Source: Anabaena subtropica FACHB-260 (GTDB lineage Bacteria; Cyanobacteriota; Cyanobacteriia; Cyanobacteriales; Nostocaceae). From it: DNA of 56,412 nucleotides. Positions within the stretch are counted from its first letter, which is position 1. Each line of letters starts with the position of its first letter. The stretch spans positions 1 to 56,412 of the forward strand of contig NZ_JACJRF010000036.1 in the NCBI RefSeq assembly GCF_014697105.1. The letters run 5' to 3'. Position numbers and translations under genes: made by a program. Under the pieces are notes generated by a model, which saw only the letters and a list, made by a program, of their open reading frames with translations, made no database searches and was not told the origin of the DNA. Below, piece after piece: positions 17,907 through 26,983 of the stretch.

Positions 17907-18803
17907 ATGGCAAAATTTGAAAACTTTGTACCAAAAGCAACAGCAGATGGTTCTTTTACCTTTTTCTCCCAAGAATTTAATGAAGATTTTCACAGTCATT
18001 TTGGAGCCAAGCAGGAAAGTTTTTTCAAGTTTGTTAGTCCGACTCAACTGGCTATGGCTGCTCATAAACCAGTTTTGCGCTTATTAGATATTTGTTATGG
18101 TCTAGGATACAACACAGCTGCCGCTTTAGAGACAATTTGGGCTGTGAATCCCAATTGTTATGTCGAATTAATGGGCTTAGAACTGAATCTATCTGTACCG
18201 CAAGCAGCTATTGAGCATAAGTTATTCGACAATTGGAAATACGAATATACAGCTATTTTGAATAAATTAGCTTTTGAGGAACAAGTGCAAACAGATCGCC
18301 TCAAGGCAAAACTTTTAATTGGTGACGCTAGAAAAGCCATTGGTAGAGTACATCAGTTAGGTTTTCTGGCGGATGCTATTTTTTTAGACCCCTTTTCACC
18401 GCCTCAGTGTCCCCAATTATGGACTGTTGAATTTATGCAAAAAGTAGCACTGTGTTTACACGAGGATGGCTTACTTGCAACTTATTCTTGTGCGGCTGCG
18501 GTACGTGCAGCACTTTTGACAGCAGGATTACACATAGGCTCAACTCCACCAGTCGGTAGGCGATCGCCTGGTACAGTAGCGGCTCATCCGCAAAACTCTG
18601 AACTCAACACACACATAGCACTTCCCCCTCTTTCTCAAGCTGAGAAGGAACATTTATTGACTCGTGCAGCCATTCCTTACCGCGATCCGCAACTGAATGA
18701 TCAAGCTCATGTCATAGTGCAGCGCCGACAACAAGAACAACAAGCGAGTTCACTAGAACCTACATCCCGTTGGCGGAAACGGTATTTACCTCATCAGTAC
18801 TGA
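17907..18803 (+). CDS. MnmC2-like (DUF752) SAM-dependent methyltransferase
   Basis: 298 residues. MnmC's C-terminal-type domain methylates the aminomethyl group on tRNA wobble uridine (nm5s2U to mnm5s2U) using SAM. Visible features are the DUF752 start DGSFTFFSQEFNEDFHSHFG, a SAM-binding loop LLDICYGLGYNTAAALE, ADAIFLDPFSPPQCPQLW and ATYSCAAAVRAALLTAGL. The FAD oxidase domain of enterobacterial MnmC is absent, so this is a stand-alone methyltransferase as in other cyanobacteria. The catalytic region PVGRRSPGTVAA is followed by a basic, Gln-rich tail (RRQQEQQASSLEP). It is divergent from a sulfurtransferase that could feed the same 2-thiouridine pathway, which is inference. Confidence 0.82.
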   Translation: MAKFENFVPKATADGSFTFFSQEFNEDFHSHFGAKQESFFKFVSPTQLAMAAHKPVLRLLDICYGLGYNTAAALETIWAVNPNCYVELMGLELNLSVPQAAIEHKLFDNWKYEYTAILNKLAFEEQVQTDRLKAKLLIGDARKAIGRVHQLGFLADAIFLDPFSPPQCPQLWTVEFMQKVALCLHEDGLLATYSCAAAVRAALLTAGLHIGSTPPVGRRSPGTVAAHPQNSELNTHIALPPLSQAEKEHLLTRAAIPYRDPQLNDQAHVIVQRRQQEQQASSLEPTSRWRKRYLPHQY

Positions 18804-19421
18804 GTCTTATGTAAAACCTTACCAGAGACTATACGTAGTAGCATCGATTTCTGAGAACGTAAAAACAGTAATTATACTTAGGTAAGTGTAGTTTGCAAAG
18901 TTTTATTGAAAGATAGATGTAAAAGTTTTAACAAAATTTCCAAATTTTCTTAAACAACTTGAAGTGTGAATGTTAACTTTGTATAATTTATGTGTTGTAA
19001 TATACTAAAAATACTGTCAATTAAAGCTCTATGATGATTGACTTAAGTTCAGAAAAAAAATAAATACTTATTCTGTGTCAGCAAAATCAGAAGAGAAAAA
19101 CTCCAACCTCCCAACCTATATATGGATTGAACAATCATGATTTTTTCTGGCGCTATTATGTTAAGAAATCTCCGTAAAAAACCTGATTTAACATTTGTGA
19201 AAATTCATCATACTGGAGCAAGAAGCAGTGAAGTTGAGAGAAGAATTATTTTCACCATAATTCTTGCTTTTTCATCTCACATAAAAATTCTGGTGTGTTA
19301 ACTAAATAATCGGTCTTAGAGAGTGTATAAAACTTGTAAAGAGTCAGTTGAATATAATCGTCTACTGAATTCGATGTAAAGTCAGACATTATTAAATTTT
19401 TTAAATGATTGGGGTATTTTT
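18804..19421. other. AT-rich intergenic region upstream of the HD-GYP regulator
   Basis: About 620 bases. A weak inverted repeat AAGAATTAT-7-ATAATTCTT lies at 19241-19265, followed by GCTTTTTC, and could be a poor terminator or RNA hairpin. A 54-codon ORF at 19137-19301 overlaps it but lacks a ribosome site and recognisable sequence. No gene is supported. Confidence 0.35.
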
Positions 19422-20666
19422 GTGATTAAAAGGAGTAGTGATCGTACAGGCTCTACTGAACATAATGTTAGTGCTTCAGACCCCTCAAACAAATTAAATA
19501 GTATTAATTCAAATCACATCCTGGGATTACATGAAACCAAAGATAATTCCTTGGGATTATCTAAAGACAATTTTATGATTGCGGAAAGCAAGCAAACTAC
19601 CGCTTGGCTGATACCTAGTATTAATTCTGATTACGACTCTCTAATCTCTGGAACAATACAAGCCCAAATTTCCCAAGTGAACGGCTTTGATGCAGAATCG
19701 CCGAAAATTTTAGTAGTTGATGACCACAGTGCTAGTCGGATGACTGCTGTTGCCCTTTTAGGTATGGAAGGCTACGCAGTGATTGAGGCAGATAGTGGTG
19801 CTGCGGCGATAAAATTGGTAAGACAACAACAACCCGATCTAATTTTGTTGGATGTGATGATGCCGGGAATGGATGGGTTTGAAGTTTGCCAATTACTCAA
19901 GCAAGATGAACAGACTCGATTGATTCCCGTAATCTTTATTACAGCTTTAAATGATAGGCGATCGCGCATCCGTGGTATTGAAGTAGGAGCAGATGATTTC
20001 TTAAGCAAACCATTTGACCGTGTGGAATTAGTAGCCCGTGTGAAATCTTTGGTACAACAAAAGCGGTTGAATGAAGATTTAGACCATGCAGCACAAGTAC
20101 TATTTTCTATAGCTAGTGCCATTGAAAGCCGTGATCCTAATACTGGAGACCATTGTGAACGCTTAGTTAGCTTAGGACAAGCTTTTGGTGAATACCTGAA
20201 TCTCTCACGTTACCAAATTCGAGATTTGATGTGGGGTGGTTATCTTCACGATATTGGTAAGGTAGGGATTCCTGATGCAGTGCTTCTGAAAACAGGCAAA
20301 CTTACCCCTGAAGATTGGGTAATTATGAAGCAACACGTTTTAATCGGGGAAAAAATCTGTCAACCTCTACGGAGTATGCAGGGTGTAATTCCCATCATTC
20401 GCCATCACCATGAACGTTGGGACGGTTCAGGTTATCCTGATGGACTCAAGGAAGATGAAATTCCCTACCTAGCACAGGTATTCCAAATCATTGATATATA
20501 TGACGCATTGACTAGCGAACGCCCCTACAAAAGAGCTTTTACCCCAGAAGAAGCATTATGTATCATGCTTGATGAAACAGAATCGGGATGGCGTAATCCC
20601 AAACTCATGCAGCAGTTTGCAGAGTTTATTCTTTCACGCCAGAAGGGAGTGGAGAGTGAGGCGTAA
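19422..20666 (+). CDS. Response regulator with HD-GYP domain
   Basis: 414 residues from a GTG. Residues 1-92 are polar and probably disordered. Residues 95-212 are a receiver domain: acidic pair Asp100-Asp101 (ILVVDDH), phosphoacceptor Asp144 (LILLDVMMPGMDG), ITALNDR and the conserved Lys in DFLSKPFD. Residues about 220-400 are an HD-GYP domain with HDIGKVGIP (His276-Asp277), KQHVLIGE and HHHERWDGSGYPDGL with an intact GYP. HD-GYP domains hydrolyse cyclic di-GMP or related dinucleotides. All catalytic motifs are present, so it is likely active. No histidine kinase is next to it, so its partner is unlinked. An internal ATG at 19572 would remove part of the disordered tail. Confidence 0.9.
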   Translation: MIKRSSDRTGSTEHNVSASDPSNKLNSINSNHILGLHETKDNSLGLSKDNFMIAESKQTTAWLIPSINSDYDSLISGTIQAQISQVNGFDAESPKILVVDDHSASRMTAVALLGMEGYAVIEADSGAAAIKLVRQQQPDLILLDVMMPGMDGFEVCQLLKQDEQTRLIPVIFITALNDRRSRIRGIEVGADDFLSKPFDRVELVARVKSLVQQKRLNEDLDHAAQVLFSIASAIESRDPNTGDHCERLVSLGQAFGEYLNLSRYQIRDLMWGGYLHDIGKVGIPDAVLLKTGKLTPEDWVIMKQHVLIGEKICQPLRSMQGVIPIIRHHHERWDGSGYPDGLKEDEIPYLAQVFQIIDIYDALTSERPYKRAFTPEEALCIMLDETESGWRNPKLMQQFAEFILSRQKGVESEA

Positions 20667-20818
20667 AGAGATGAGGAAGAAAGATATGCGAGTTTAGTAA
20701 CGAAGAAATATGATTTTCCCTCATCCCCCTCATCTCCCTCATTAGCTGGTATGATTTGAGCCTAAATCTCAAAGTACCAAGCGCAAGAGCGCTATTTATT
20801 GAAAGCTAATAGCTAATT

Positions 20819-22174
20819 ATGGTAGTTGTAGCAATACTAGCAGCAGGACGCGGCACAAGAATGAAATCGGACTTACCCAAAGTTTTACATTCTTTGGGTG
20901 GGCGATCGCTAGTCGAAAGAGTTATTGCCAGTGTAGAACCGCTTTCACCTTCACGGCGGCTTGTCATTGTCGGTTATCAAGCTGAACAAGTTAAATCAGG
21001 TCTTCAGTCTCCCATTTTGGAGTTTGTGGAACAATCTGTACAGTTGGGAACAGGTCACGCCATCCAACAATTACTCCCCTACCTTGATGGTTATACAGGG
21101 GATTTGCTAGTACTTAATGGTGATGTGCCTTTGTTACGCACTCAAACCTTAGAACAGCTATTACAAACACACCAAACAAATCAAAACGCTGCCACCATCC
21201 TGACAGCGCACCTACCTCATCCCAAAGGATATGGGCGGGTTTTTTGTAATGGTAACAATATTGTCCAGCAAATTGTTGAAGATAAAGATTGTTCTCCCGC
21301 CCAAAGGCAAAATCATCGGATTAACGCCGGAATTTATTGCTTCCGTTGGGAGAATTTAGCCCAAGTACTGCCTCATTTGCAAGCAAACAACGCCCAAAAA
21401 GAATATTATCTAACGGATGCTGTTACTCAGGTTGGTCAGGTGATGGCGGTAGACGTAGAAGATTATCAAGAAATTTTGGGTATTAATGATCGCCTACAAT
21501 TAGCTACAGCCTACGAAATTTTGCAAAGGCGAGTCAAAGAACAATGGATGATGGCTGGTGTCACGCTCATAGACCCTAATAGCATCACAATTGATGACAC
21601 CGTAGAATTACAATCGGATGTGATTATTGAACCCCAAACCCACCTCCGAGGCAATACGGTAATTCAAACAGGGAGCCGCATCGGGCCGGGAAGTTTAATT
21701 GAAAACAGCCAGTTGGGTGCAAATGTGACAGTCAAGTATTCTGTGGTGACAGATAGTATTATCCAAGACGGAACCAGAATTGGCCCCTACGCTCATTTAC
21801 GCGGTCATGCCCAAGTCGGTGTTAATTGCCGTATAGGTAATTTCGTAGAGTTGAAAAACACAGAGTTAGGCGATCGCACAAATGTAGCCCATTTATCCTA
21901 TTTGGGTGATGCTACTGCGGGAACTCAGGTAAATATTGGCGCAGGGACAATTACGGCTAATTACGACGGCGTGAAAAAACATCGGACAAAAATAGGCGAT
22001 CGCACTAAAACTGGCTCCAATAGTGTATTAGTTGCCCCAATCGCCTTGGGCGATGATGTCTATGTAGCAGCCGGTTCAACTATCACCGAAGATGTACCTA
22101 ATGATTCCTTGGTAATTGCTCGGACTCGTCAGGTGGTAAAATCTGGATGGAGAAAGAAGAGCGCGGAATGCTGA
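20819..22174 (+). CDS. glmU: Bifunctional UDP-GlcNAc pyrophosphorylase / GlcN-1-P acetyltransferase
   Basis: 451 residues, standard GlmU length. It acetylates glucosamine-1-phosphate and then couples it to UTP, giving UDP-GlcNAc for peptidoglycan and other envelope polymers. The N-terminal uridylyltransferase domain opens with [19 protein letters not shown] and includes [15 protein letters not shown] and LNGDVPLL. From about residue 250 the chain becomes left-handed beta-helix hexapeptide repeats ([40 protein letters not shown]), with the acetyltransferase motif [13 protein letters not shown] and [11 protein letters not shown]. It is preceded by C-rich repeats (CATCCCCCTCATCTCCCTCA) at 20719-20740. 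It appears to be a single-gene transcription unit. Confidence 0.95.
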   Translation: MVVVAILAAGRGTRMKSDLPKVLHSLGGRSLVERVIASVEPLSPSRRLVIVGYQAEQVKSGLQSPILEFVEQSVQLGTGHAIQQLLPYLDGYTGDLLVLNGDVPLLRTQTLEQLLQTHQTNQNAATILTAHLPHPKGYGRVFCNGNNIVQQIVEDKDCSPAQRQNHRINAGIYCFRWENLAQVLPHLQANNAQKEYYLTDAVTQVGQVMAVDVEDYQEILGINDRLQLATAYEILQRRVKEQWMMAGVTLIDPNSITIDDTVELQSDVIIEPQTHLRGNTVIQTGSRIGPGSLIENSQLGANVTVKYSVVTDSIIQDGTRIGPYAHLRGHAQVGVNCRIGNFVELKNTELGDRTNVAHLSYLGDATAGTQVNIGAGTITANYDGVKKHRTKIGDRTKTGSNSVLVAPIALGDDVYVAAGSTITEDVPNDSLVIARTRQVVKSGWRKKSAEC

Positions 22175-22446
22175 GCAGGCTTGAGGGGGCAGGGAACAGG
22201 GAGAAAGGGAGAAAACATTGGGAGCAACGCGAAAAAGTGAGATCCTCGTGAAATAAGCAGGGGGGCAGGGGGAGCAGGGGGAGTAAAGAGATATATTAGT
22301 ACTTTTTGCTACCGAAACAAATTAGTTATACACTTATTTCTTTCTCTTCCCCTGCCTCCCTTGCCTAAGAAAGCCTCCCCTGCTTACCCATCTCACTGTT
22401 AGAGCGTTGCTCCCGAAAAATTTTACCCAATCCCCAGACCCCGACA
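22175..22446. repeat. G-rich / C-rich degenerate heptamer repeats
   Basis: The plus strand carries AGGGGGCAGGGAACAGGGAG near 22184 and GGGGGCAGGGGGAGCAGGGG near 22261. Complementary C-rich copies follow at 22346-22385 (CCCCTGCCTCCCTTGCC). The inverted arrangement could fold between the ends of glmU and the convergent peptidase. This resembles the short tandemly repeated sequences of Nostoc; function is unknown. Confidence 0.55.
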
Positions 22447-23403
22447 CTAACTTATACAGCCGACCTGCGTACCACCCGCCAGTTCTAATGTATCGCCAAT
22501 CTTTTCGCCATCATGGAAAGCGGCGAGGATGACATCGCAAGTTTTACCCCAAGAAATCGCTCCAGTTGCATCTAAGGCGATCGCACCGAAATCTCTTTTG
22601 TTTTCGTGTGCTTCGGCAAAAGAGCGCTGCATGGACTCTTTGAGAGATAATCCATCAGTGACACGGATGACAATCTTCGGGGCTAGGCACTCATCAATAA
22701 TATCTTCGCCAATGCCAGTACAGCTAACGGCAGCATAATTAGTAGCATAATTACCTGCGGGCATAGCAGAATCACTGACGCGCCCAATACGCTCAAAACC
22801 TTTACCGCCTGTAGAAGTACCGACTGCTAATTTACCATAGGTATCTAAGGCTACTACGCCAATTGTGCCGCGTCCAGCATTACTGGTTTCCAATAGTTCT
22901 GGTTCTGCTATCACCCCGGCCATTGTTCTTTTAAAATTATCTTGCCGTTCCTGCATCCATTCTTGTAATCGCAACTCAGTTAGAGCATTGTAGCTAGGAA
23001 TCTGCATTTCCCTGGCTAATTCAGCCGAGCCATAATCTGACAGTACTCGGTCTGGAGAATTTTGTAAAAACTGTGCCAACTCAATCGGATTTTTGACTCG
23101 TGAAATATTAATAACACCGCTAAAGCGTCCTAATGCACCATCCATAATAGAAGCACTCATGCGGATTTGCCCATCAGATTGCAGCACCGAACCAGTACCA
23201 GCATTGAAACGGGGTTCATCTTCCAACAATTGACAACCCCGCACCACTGCTACAGAAGCATTCACTCCTGACAACAATAGAGCGTAGACTTCCTCTACTA
23301 CTGCGTGGAGTGTTTTGCGTACTGCTTCTAATCCTCCTTTGCCGTGGAGAGAACTACCTGCTCCCCCATGAATAATTAATTTTGGTTGCACCTGTGACTT
23401 CAT
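22447..23403 (-). CDS. Isoaspartyl peptidase / L-asparaginase (plant type, Ntn hydrolase)
   Basis: 318 residues. This family hydrolyses isoaspartyl dipeptides and L-asparagine after self-cleavage into alpha and beta subunits. The N-terminal motif LIIHGGAGS and NAGTGSVLQSDGQIRMSASI are diagnostic. The autocleavage site is SNAGRG/TIGVVALD, making Thr180 the nucleophile; GTSTGGKGFERIGRVSDSA follows with substrate-binding residues. Length and motifs are complete. It is followed on the same strand by no close gene; upstream on the same strand lie DUF2256 and the AHL-acylase-like Ntn hydrolase. In cyanobacteria such an enzyme can degrade the beta-aspartyl-arginine released from cyanophycin, which is known for the family; that role here is inferred. 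Confidence 0.92.
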   Translation of the reverse strand: MKSQVQPKLIIHGGAGSSLHGKGGLEAVRKTLHAVVEEVYALLLSGVNASVAVVRGCQLLEDEPRFNAGTGSVLQSDGQIRMSASIMDGALGRFSGVINISRVKNPIELAQFLQNSPDRVLSDYGSAELAREMQIPSYNALTELRLQEWMQERQDNFKRTMAGVIAEPELLETSNAGRGTIGVVALDTYGKLAVGTSTGGKGFERIGRVSDSAMPAGNYATNYAAVSCTGIGEDIIDECLAPKIVIRVTDGLSLKESMQRSFAEAHENKRDFGAIALDATGAISWGKTCDVILAAFHDGEKIGDTLELAGGTQVGCIS

Positions 23404-23524
23404 TTATACCCTGCGCTATTTGCGTCTTAGTTTAGATATTGGGGACTGGTTACTAGGCAATAAAGGTCAGGCTCAGAAGTCCCTTACTTCGTCATCTTCC
23501 CCTACAGCCTATTCACTACTGCCT

Positions 23525-23680
23525 TTAGCTTTTAGCCTCAGAACGACGACGGCGACAACGTTCTGAGCAATATTTCACCTCGTCCCAGCAATCTTCCCAT
23601 TTTTTCCGCCATGTAAAGGGACGTTGACATACCGGACATATTTTTGTGGGCAGGTCAGATTTAGAACGAGTACGTGCCAT
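23525..23680 (-). CDS. DUF2256 small zinc-ribbon-like protein
   Basis: 51 residues, starting [20 protein letters not shown], then [20 protein letters not shown], and ending in a basic tail. The CPVC, DCW and YCSERC cysteines give the paired-cysteine pattern of DUF2256, a small, widely conserved putative metal-binding family. It is too small for many ORF callers. It lies between two minus-strand Ntn hydrolase genes, with 121 bases to the peptidase start downstream. Function is unknown; a nucleic-acid or protein-binding zinc finger is a guess from the basic, cysteine-rich composition. Confidence 0.85.
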   Translation of the reverse strand: MARTRSKSDLPTKICPVCQRPFTWRKKWEDCWDEVKYCSERCRRRRSEAKS

Positions 23681-23953
23681 ATAAATACCGTACTGACTAG
23701 ATTTAGATTTCCAAGAGCGATGGAAAATAATTATACATAGATTGCTACAAAGGGAGGATACACTTGACGAACAATTATGTTGTATGTCCTCCTATAGACT
23801 GGTTTTGGGGTGCTAAGTTCAAGAAAATATTAACATAGGCTGTTTATTTAATAGTTGATACGTTTTTTGCATTGCTCTATGGATAGATTTGATGCAATAT
23901 ACACCAATAAAAAGAGAAAAATATTTCTTTTCTGGACTCTAGGCACTATTTGC

Positions 23954-26485
23954 TCATTTAGGAATTAACTGCAATTTTGCAGCCGTGTTAGCTGTTACCA
24001 CCTGCTGTTCCCAAAGCATTAGATGATATTCGAGTTTGCGCCAAGGGTCAATCATGTCAGCATAGTGTTGATGGAAAGTATGACCTGACTGTCCAGGCGC
24101 GTGAATAGCTATTGAGTTATCGAGATTTTCTAAATCTACAATCATCCGTAGTGAAGGAATATCTGTGACTTCAAAGGATTGGTTTGCTCGCCAACGGTTG
24201 GCGTTTACGGTTTCTCCGTTACCAGAAGTAGGGAAAGAACCACGGTTAAATAAAGCTTCGATGGGTGCAAATCCAGATTTACCCAAGGTGGCGTTACGAA
24301 AAGTGATTGTGTGCAGTTTTCCCCAATTCCAAGATTGGGGATTTTTGCCTTGGAGGAGTTCTAGTTCTTCTACTGCTTCTGTGAAAGCTTGACGAAATAT
24401 TTGGTCGCGGTTTTCTACTTTACTAGTTTGACGATTATCCCACCAATTACTGTTAGGTTGTTGGATAATATTTTGGATGACAGCATACCAGCGATCGCCG
24501 CCATCAGGAAAGTATTCTTTTGGTAATTGATCATGAAAGGTATCTTTTAACAAATGCTTCCAAAATACCTCAAATAAAGCAGCCGCAGGTGATTGTGTCT
24601 CTAACTGTAAGTTCCAATTTTGTAATATTTTTTGTGCTGCTTGCAACCGAGAATTATTAAATGATATTTTTTGCATTACAGGCACGATATTTTGTGCATT
24701 TAAATTTAAATTATCACCTTGTATTTGTCGTACATATTCCCTGGAAATCGGTTTATTTTGCTGGGAAATCATGTCTACAATCCGCTTTGCCCGATAGCCA
24801 TAAACCCAATCTGTAGTAATTACGTCAGGATATTGATTTGCCACTAAATTATTAGCGGTAACAATGTAACCTGATGATGGATTAAAACTTCGAGGTAATT
24901 TTTCAAAATCAATATACTTTTGCCATTCATATTCATCCGTCCAACCAGGAACAGGATAACGTCCATTTCCCTTAGCTCTAAGTGGATATTTTCCTGGCAT
25001 TTGATAGCCGATATTCCCTTCAACATCAGCGTAGACTAAGTTTTGAGCAGCGATATCAAATTTACTAGCAGCAGTGCGGAAATCTTGCCAATTTTGGGCG
25101 CGATTTATTTGCGTAATTGAGTAAACTAATTGTGATGGTTCTAAAGCTGTCCAGCGCAAAGCCACAGCATAGTTTTTTGGTAAATTTCCAGTTGATTTTT
25201 GATGAAACTGTTTTAAATTTGGTGCAACATCCGAAAGAATTGGCCCGTGTCTGGTATAACGTACTGTCTGCACAATAGACTGATTCCCCGCAACTTTGAT
25301 TGTCTCTGGTACAAGCTGCATATCAACCCATTTACCATTGACTTCATATTGGTTGGGGTTATTGGGGTTAATTTTTTCGATGTATAAATCCATTACATCG
25401 CCTTGGGTATTTGTCACACCCCAAGCAATGCGATCGCTATGTCCCACAATCACACCCAGCACCCCAGGAAAGGAAAAGCCGTTCACGTTGTATGGACATT
25501 CAGCAGTTTTTTTTATACAATGTAGCGCCACCTCATACCAAATAGAAGGCATTTGTACCGCTAGATGGGGGTCATTTGCCAATATCGGCTTGCCTGTGGC
25601 TGTACGCTGACCAGATATTACCCAGTTATTTGAACCAATTCCCGCTCCTGTCTGACCGATGAGTTTTTCCAATGCCTTGATTGGTGAGTTAATGGATTGT
25701 AAGACCGGGGTAATTTCACTAACTTCTTTAATTGCGGATGCGATGATTTGTGTCTTTGCCAAAGTTTTTTCTTGCTCTGGCGTTTCTGGCAAAATAACGG
25801 GCAAATTTTGAGGATAGGGTGGAAAAAGTTCCTCTACTTGAGCAGGGGTAAGAGTCTTCAGGAGAATTGTCCGTTCAATTTCATTTTGGAAATTTCTCCC
25901 CAAATCGTAAGCCATCACCTTACCCCAAGTCAGGGAATGCAATATTTGCCAAGGTTCAGGTTTGTAACCAGGATTGAGTAATTGCAATACGGCATATTCT
26001 AAACTTAGAGCGCTGCCTTGATGCTCTTGCAGATAGGCGTTGACACCATCAGCATAGGCTTGTAAGTTCGCCTTCATCTCTACATCCATTTGCTGAATTT
26101 CTTGCTGTGCTACCCTAGCCCAGCCCATTGTTCGCAGATATTTATCAGTGTCTAACTGGGATGCACCAAACATTTCTGCCAGTTGTCCAGAACCAATGTG
26201 CCGCCAGAAGTCCATTTGCCAAAAGCGGTCTTGAGCATGAATATAACCCTGAGCCATGAATAAATCATGGGAATTGCTTGCATAGATATGGGGAATACCC
26301 CATTGGTCGCGTTTGATGGTAACTTCAGATTGAATTGAAGGTAAAGCGATCGCTCCATTTTCTAGCGGAAAAGAACGCCGTACAGTATAAGATAAAAATC
26401 CCGCCAATAATATACTCAGCACGACAAGGGTAATTACGGTAGTTTTTAGCCCCTTATACAACCTACGTTTTCTGAAGCTTTTCAT
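23954..26485 (-). CDS. aiiC: Penicillin-acylase-family Ntn hydrolase, AiiC-like AHL acylase
   Basis: 843 residues. An uncleaved hydrophobic segment at about residues 14-34 (TVITLVVLSILLAGFLSYTV) suggests export or membrane anchoring. The alpha region includes IKRDQWGIPHIYA and FMAQGYIHAQDRFWQMDFWR. The autocleavage and nucleophile site is GAGIG/SNNWVISG with Ser285, followed by KPILANDPHL. NANRWRANQSFEVTDIPSLR and GQSGHTFHQHYADM are typical beta-subunit motifs. The family includes penicillin, cephalosporin and acyl-homoserine-lactone acylases. The neighbourhood and size match what I recall for AiiC (all3924) of Anabaena PCC 7120, reported as a broad AHL acylase. The symbol rests on that recollection; the family assignment is certain. 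All catalytic elements look intact. Confidence 0.85.
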   Translation of the reverse strand: MKSFRKRRLYKGLKTTVITLVVLSILLAGFLSYTVRRSFPLENGAIALPSIQSEVTIKRDQWGIPHIYASNSHDLFMAQGYIHAQDRFWQMDFWRHIGSGQLAEMFGASQLDTDKYLRTMGWARVAQQEIQQMDVEMKANLQAYADGVNAYLQEHQGSALSLEYAVLQLLNPGYKPEPWQILHSLTWGKVMAYDLGRNFQNEIERTILLKTLTPAQVEELFPPYPQNLPVILPETPEQEKTLAKTQIIASAIKEVSEITPVLQSINSPIKALEKLIGQTGAGIGSNNWVISGQRTATGKPILANDPHLAVQMPSIWYEVALHCIKKTAECPYNVNGFSFPGVLGVIVGHSDRIAWGVTNTQGDVMDLYIEKINPNNPNQYEVNGKWVDMQLVPETIKVAGNQSIVQTVRYTRHGPILSDVAPNLKQFHQKSTGNLPKNYAVALRWTALEPSQLVYSITQINRAQNWQDFRTAASKFDIAAQNLVYADVEGNIGYQMPGKYPLRAKGNGRYPVPGWTDEYEWQKYIDFEKLPRSFNPSSGYIVTANNLVANQYPDVITTDWVYGYRAKRIVDMISQQNKPISREYVRQIQGDNLNLNAQNIVPVMQKISFNNSRLQAAQKILQNWNLQLETQSPAAALFEVFWKHLLKDTFHDQLPKEYFPDGGDRWYAVIQNIIQQPNSNWWDNRQTSKVENRDQIFRQAFTEAVEELELLQGKNPQSWNWGKLHTITFRNATLGKSGFAPIEALFNRGSFPTSGNGETVNANRWRANQSFEVTDIPSLRMIVDLENLDNSIAIHAPGQSGHTFHQHYADMIDPWRKLEYHLMLWEQQVVTANTAAKLQLIPK

Positions 26486-26983
26486 TATGCGGATGCTGTA
26501 GCGCTATCAATCAAATTACTGGGATATTATACAGCTTGCAATCTAATTCTCGTAAAATAACTTACGTAATATCAAAGCGCATACTTAGGGATAAATAATT
26601 TTTTCAAGTAACCCAAGCAGAGTTTTGTTTGATCACATCAGTATAAGACTTTATTTTTTTGTATTATAAAATAATTTTTGGAAAAATATTCTAAATCTAA
26701 GATTGCTGACAAACTTTTAATTGACAAAGCTTACAAGTCTATGCTATTTAATCAGCTTGCAAGAATTACTGAAATATAAATCTCAATGGCATTAAATATC
26801 ACAATACAAACTTATTACTTTAGCTATGGGATCTGACAAAATCAGTCGCTGTCACCTATACCGATGTATTTCACAAGACTATGTAATAAAAATATTCCGT
26901 ATTTATAATATTTTCTTCCATAACAAACTAGTCAAGGCGTGCTAAGTTTTAAATTCATCCTCATTCCGTTCGCGGTTTTTCCC
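26486..26983. other. AT-rich divergent region upstream of the CyRepA1-like gene
   Basis: About 500 bases between the acylase and the replication-protein-like gene. AGCTTGCAA occurs twice (near 26533 and 26754), but I see no iteron array, no DnaA-box cluster and no attachment-site-like duplication, so an active plasmid origin is not evident here. Confidence 0.4.

Noticed and set aside
19137-19301. A 54-codon ORF upstream of the HD-GYP regulator
   Set aside because: No ribosome site, no recognisable sequence and overlap with an inverted repeat; ORFs of this size are common by chance in AT-rich spacers.
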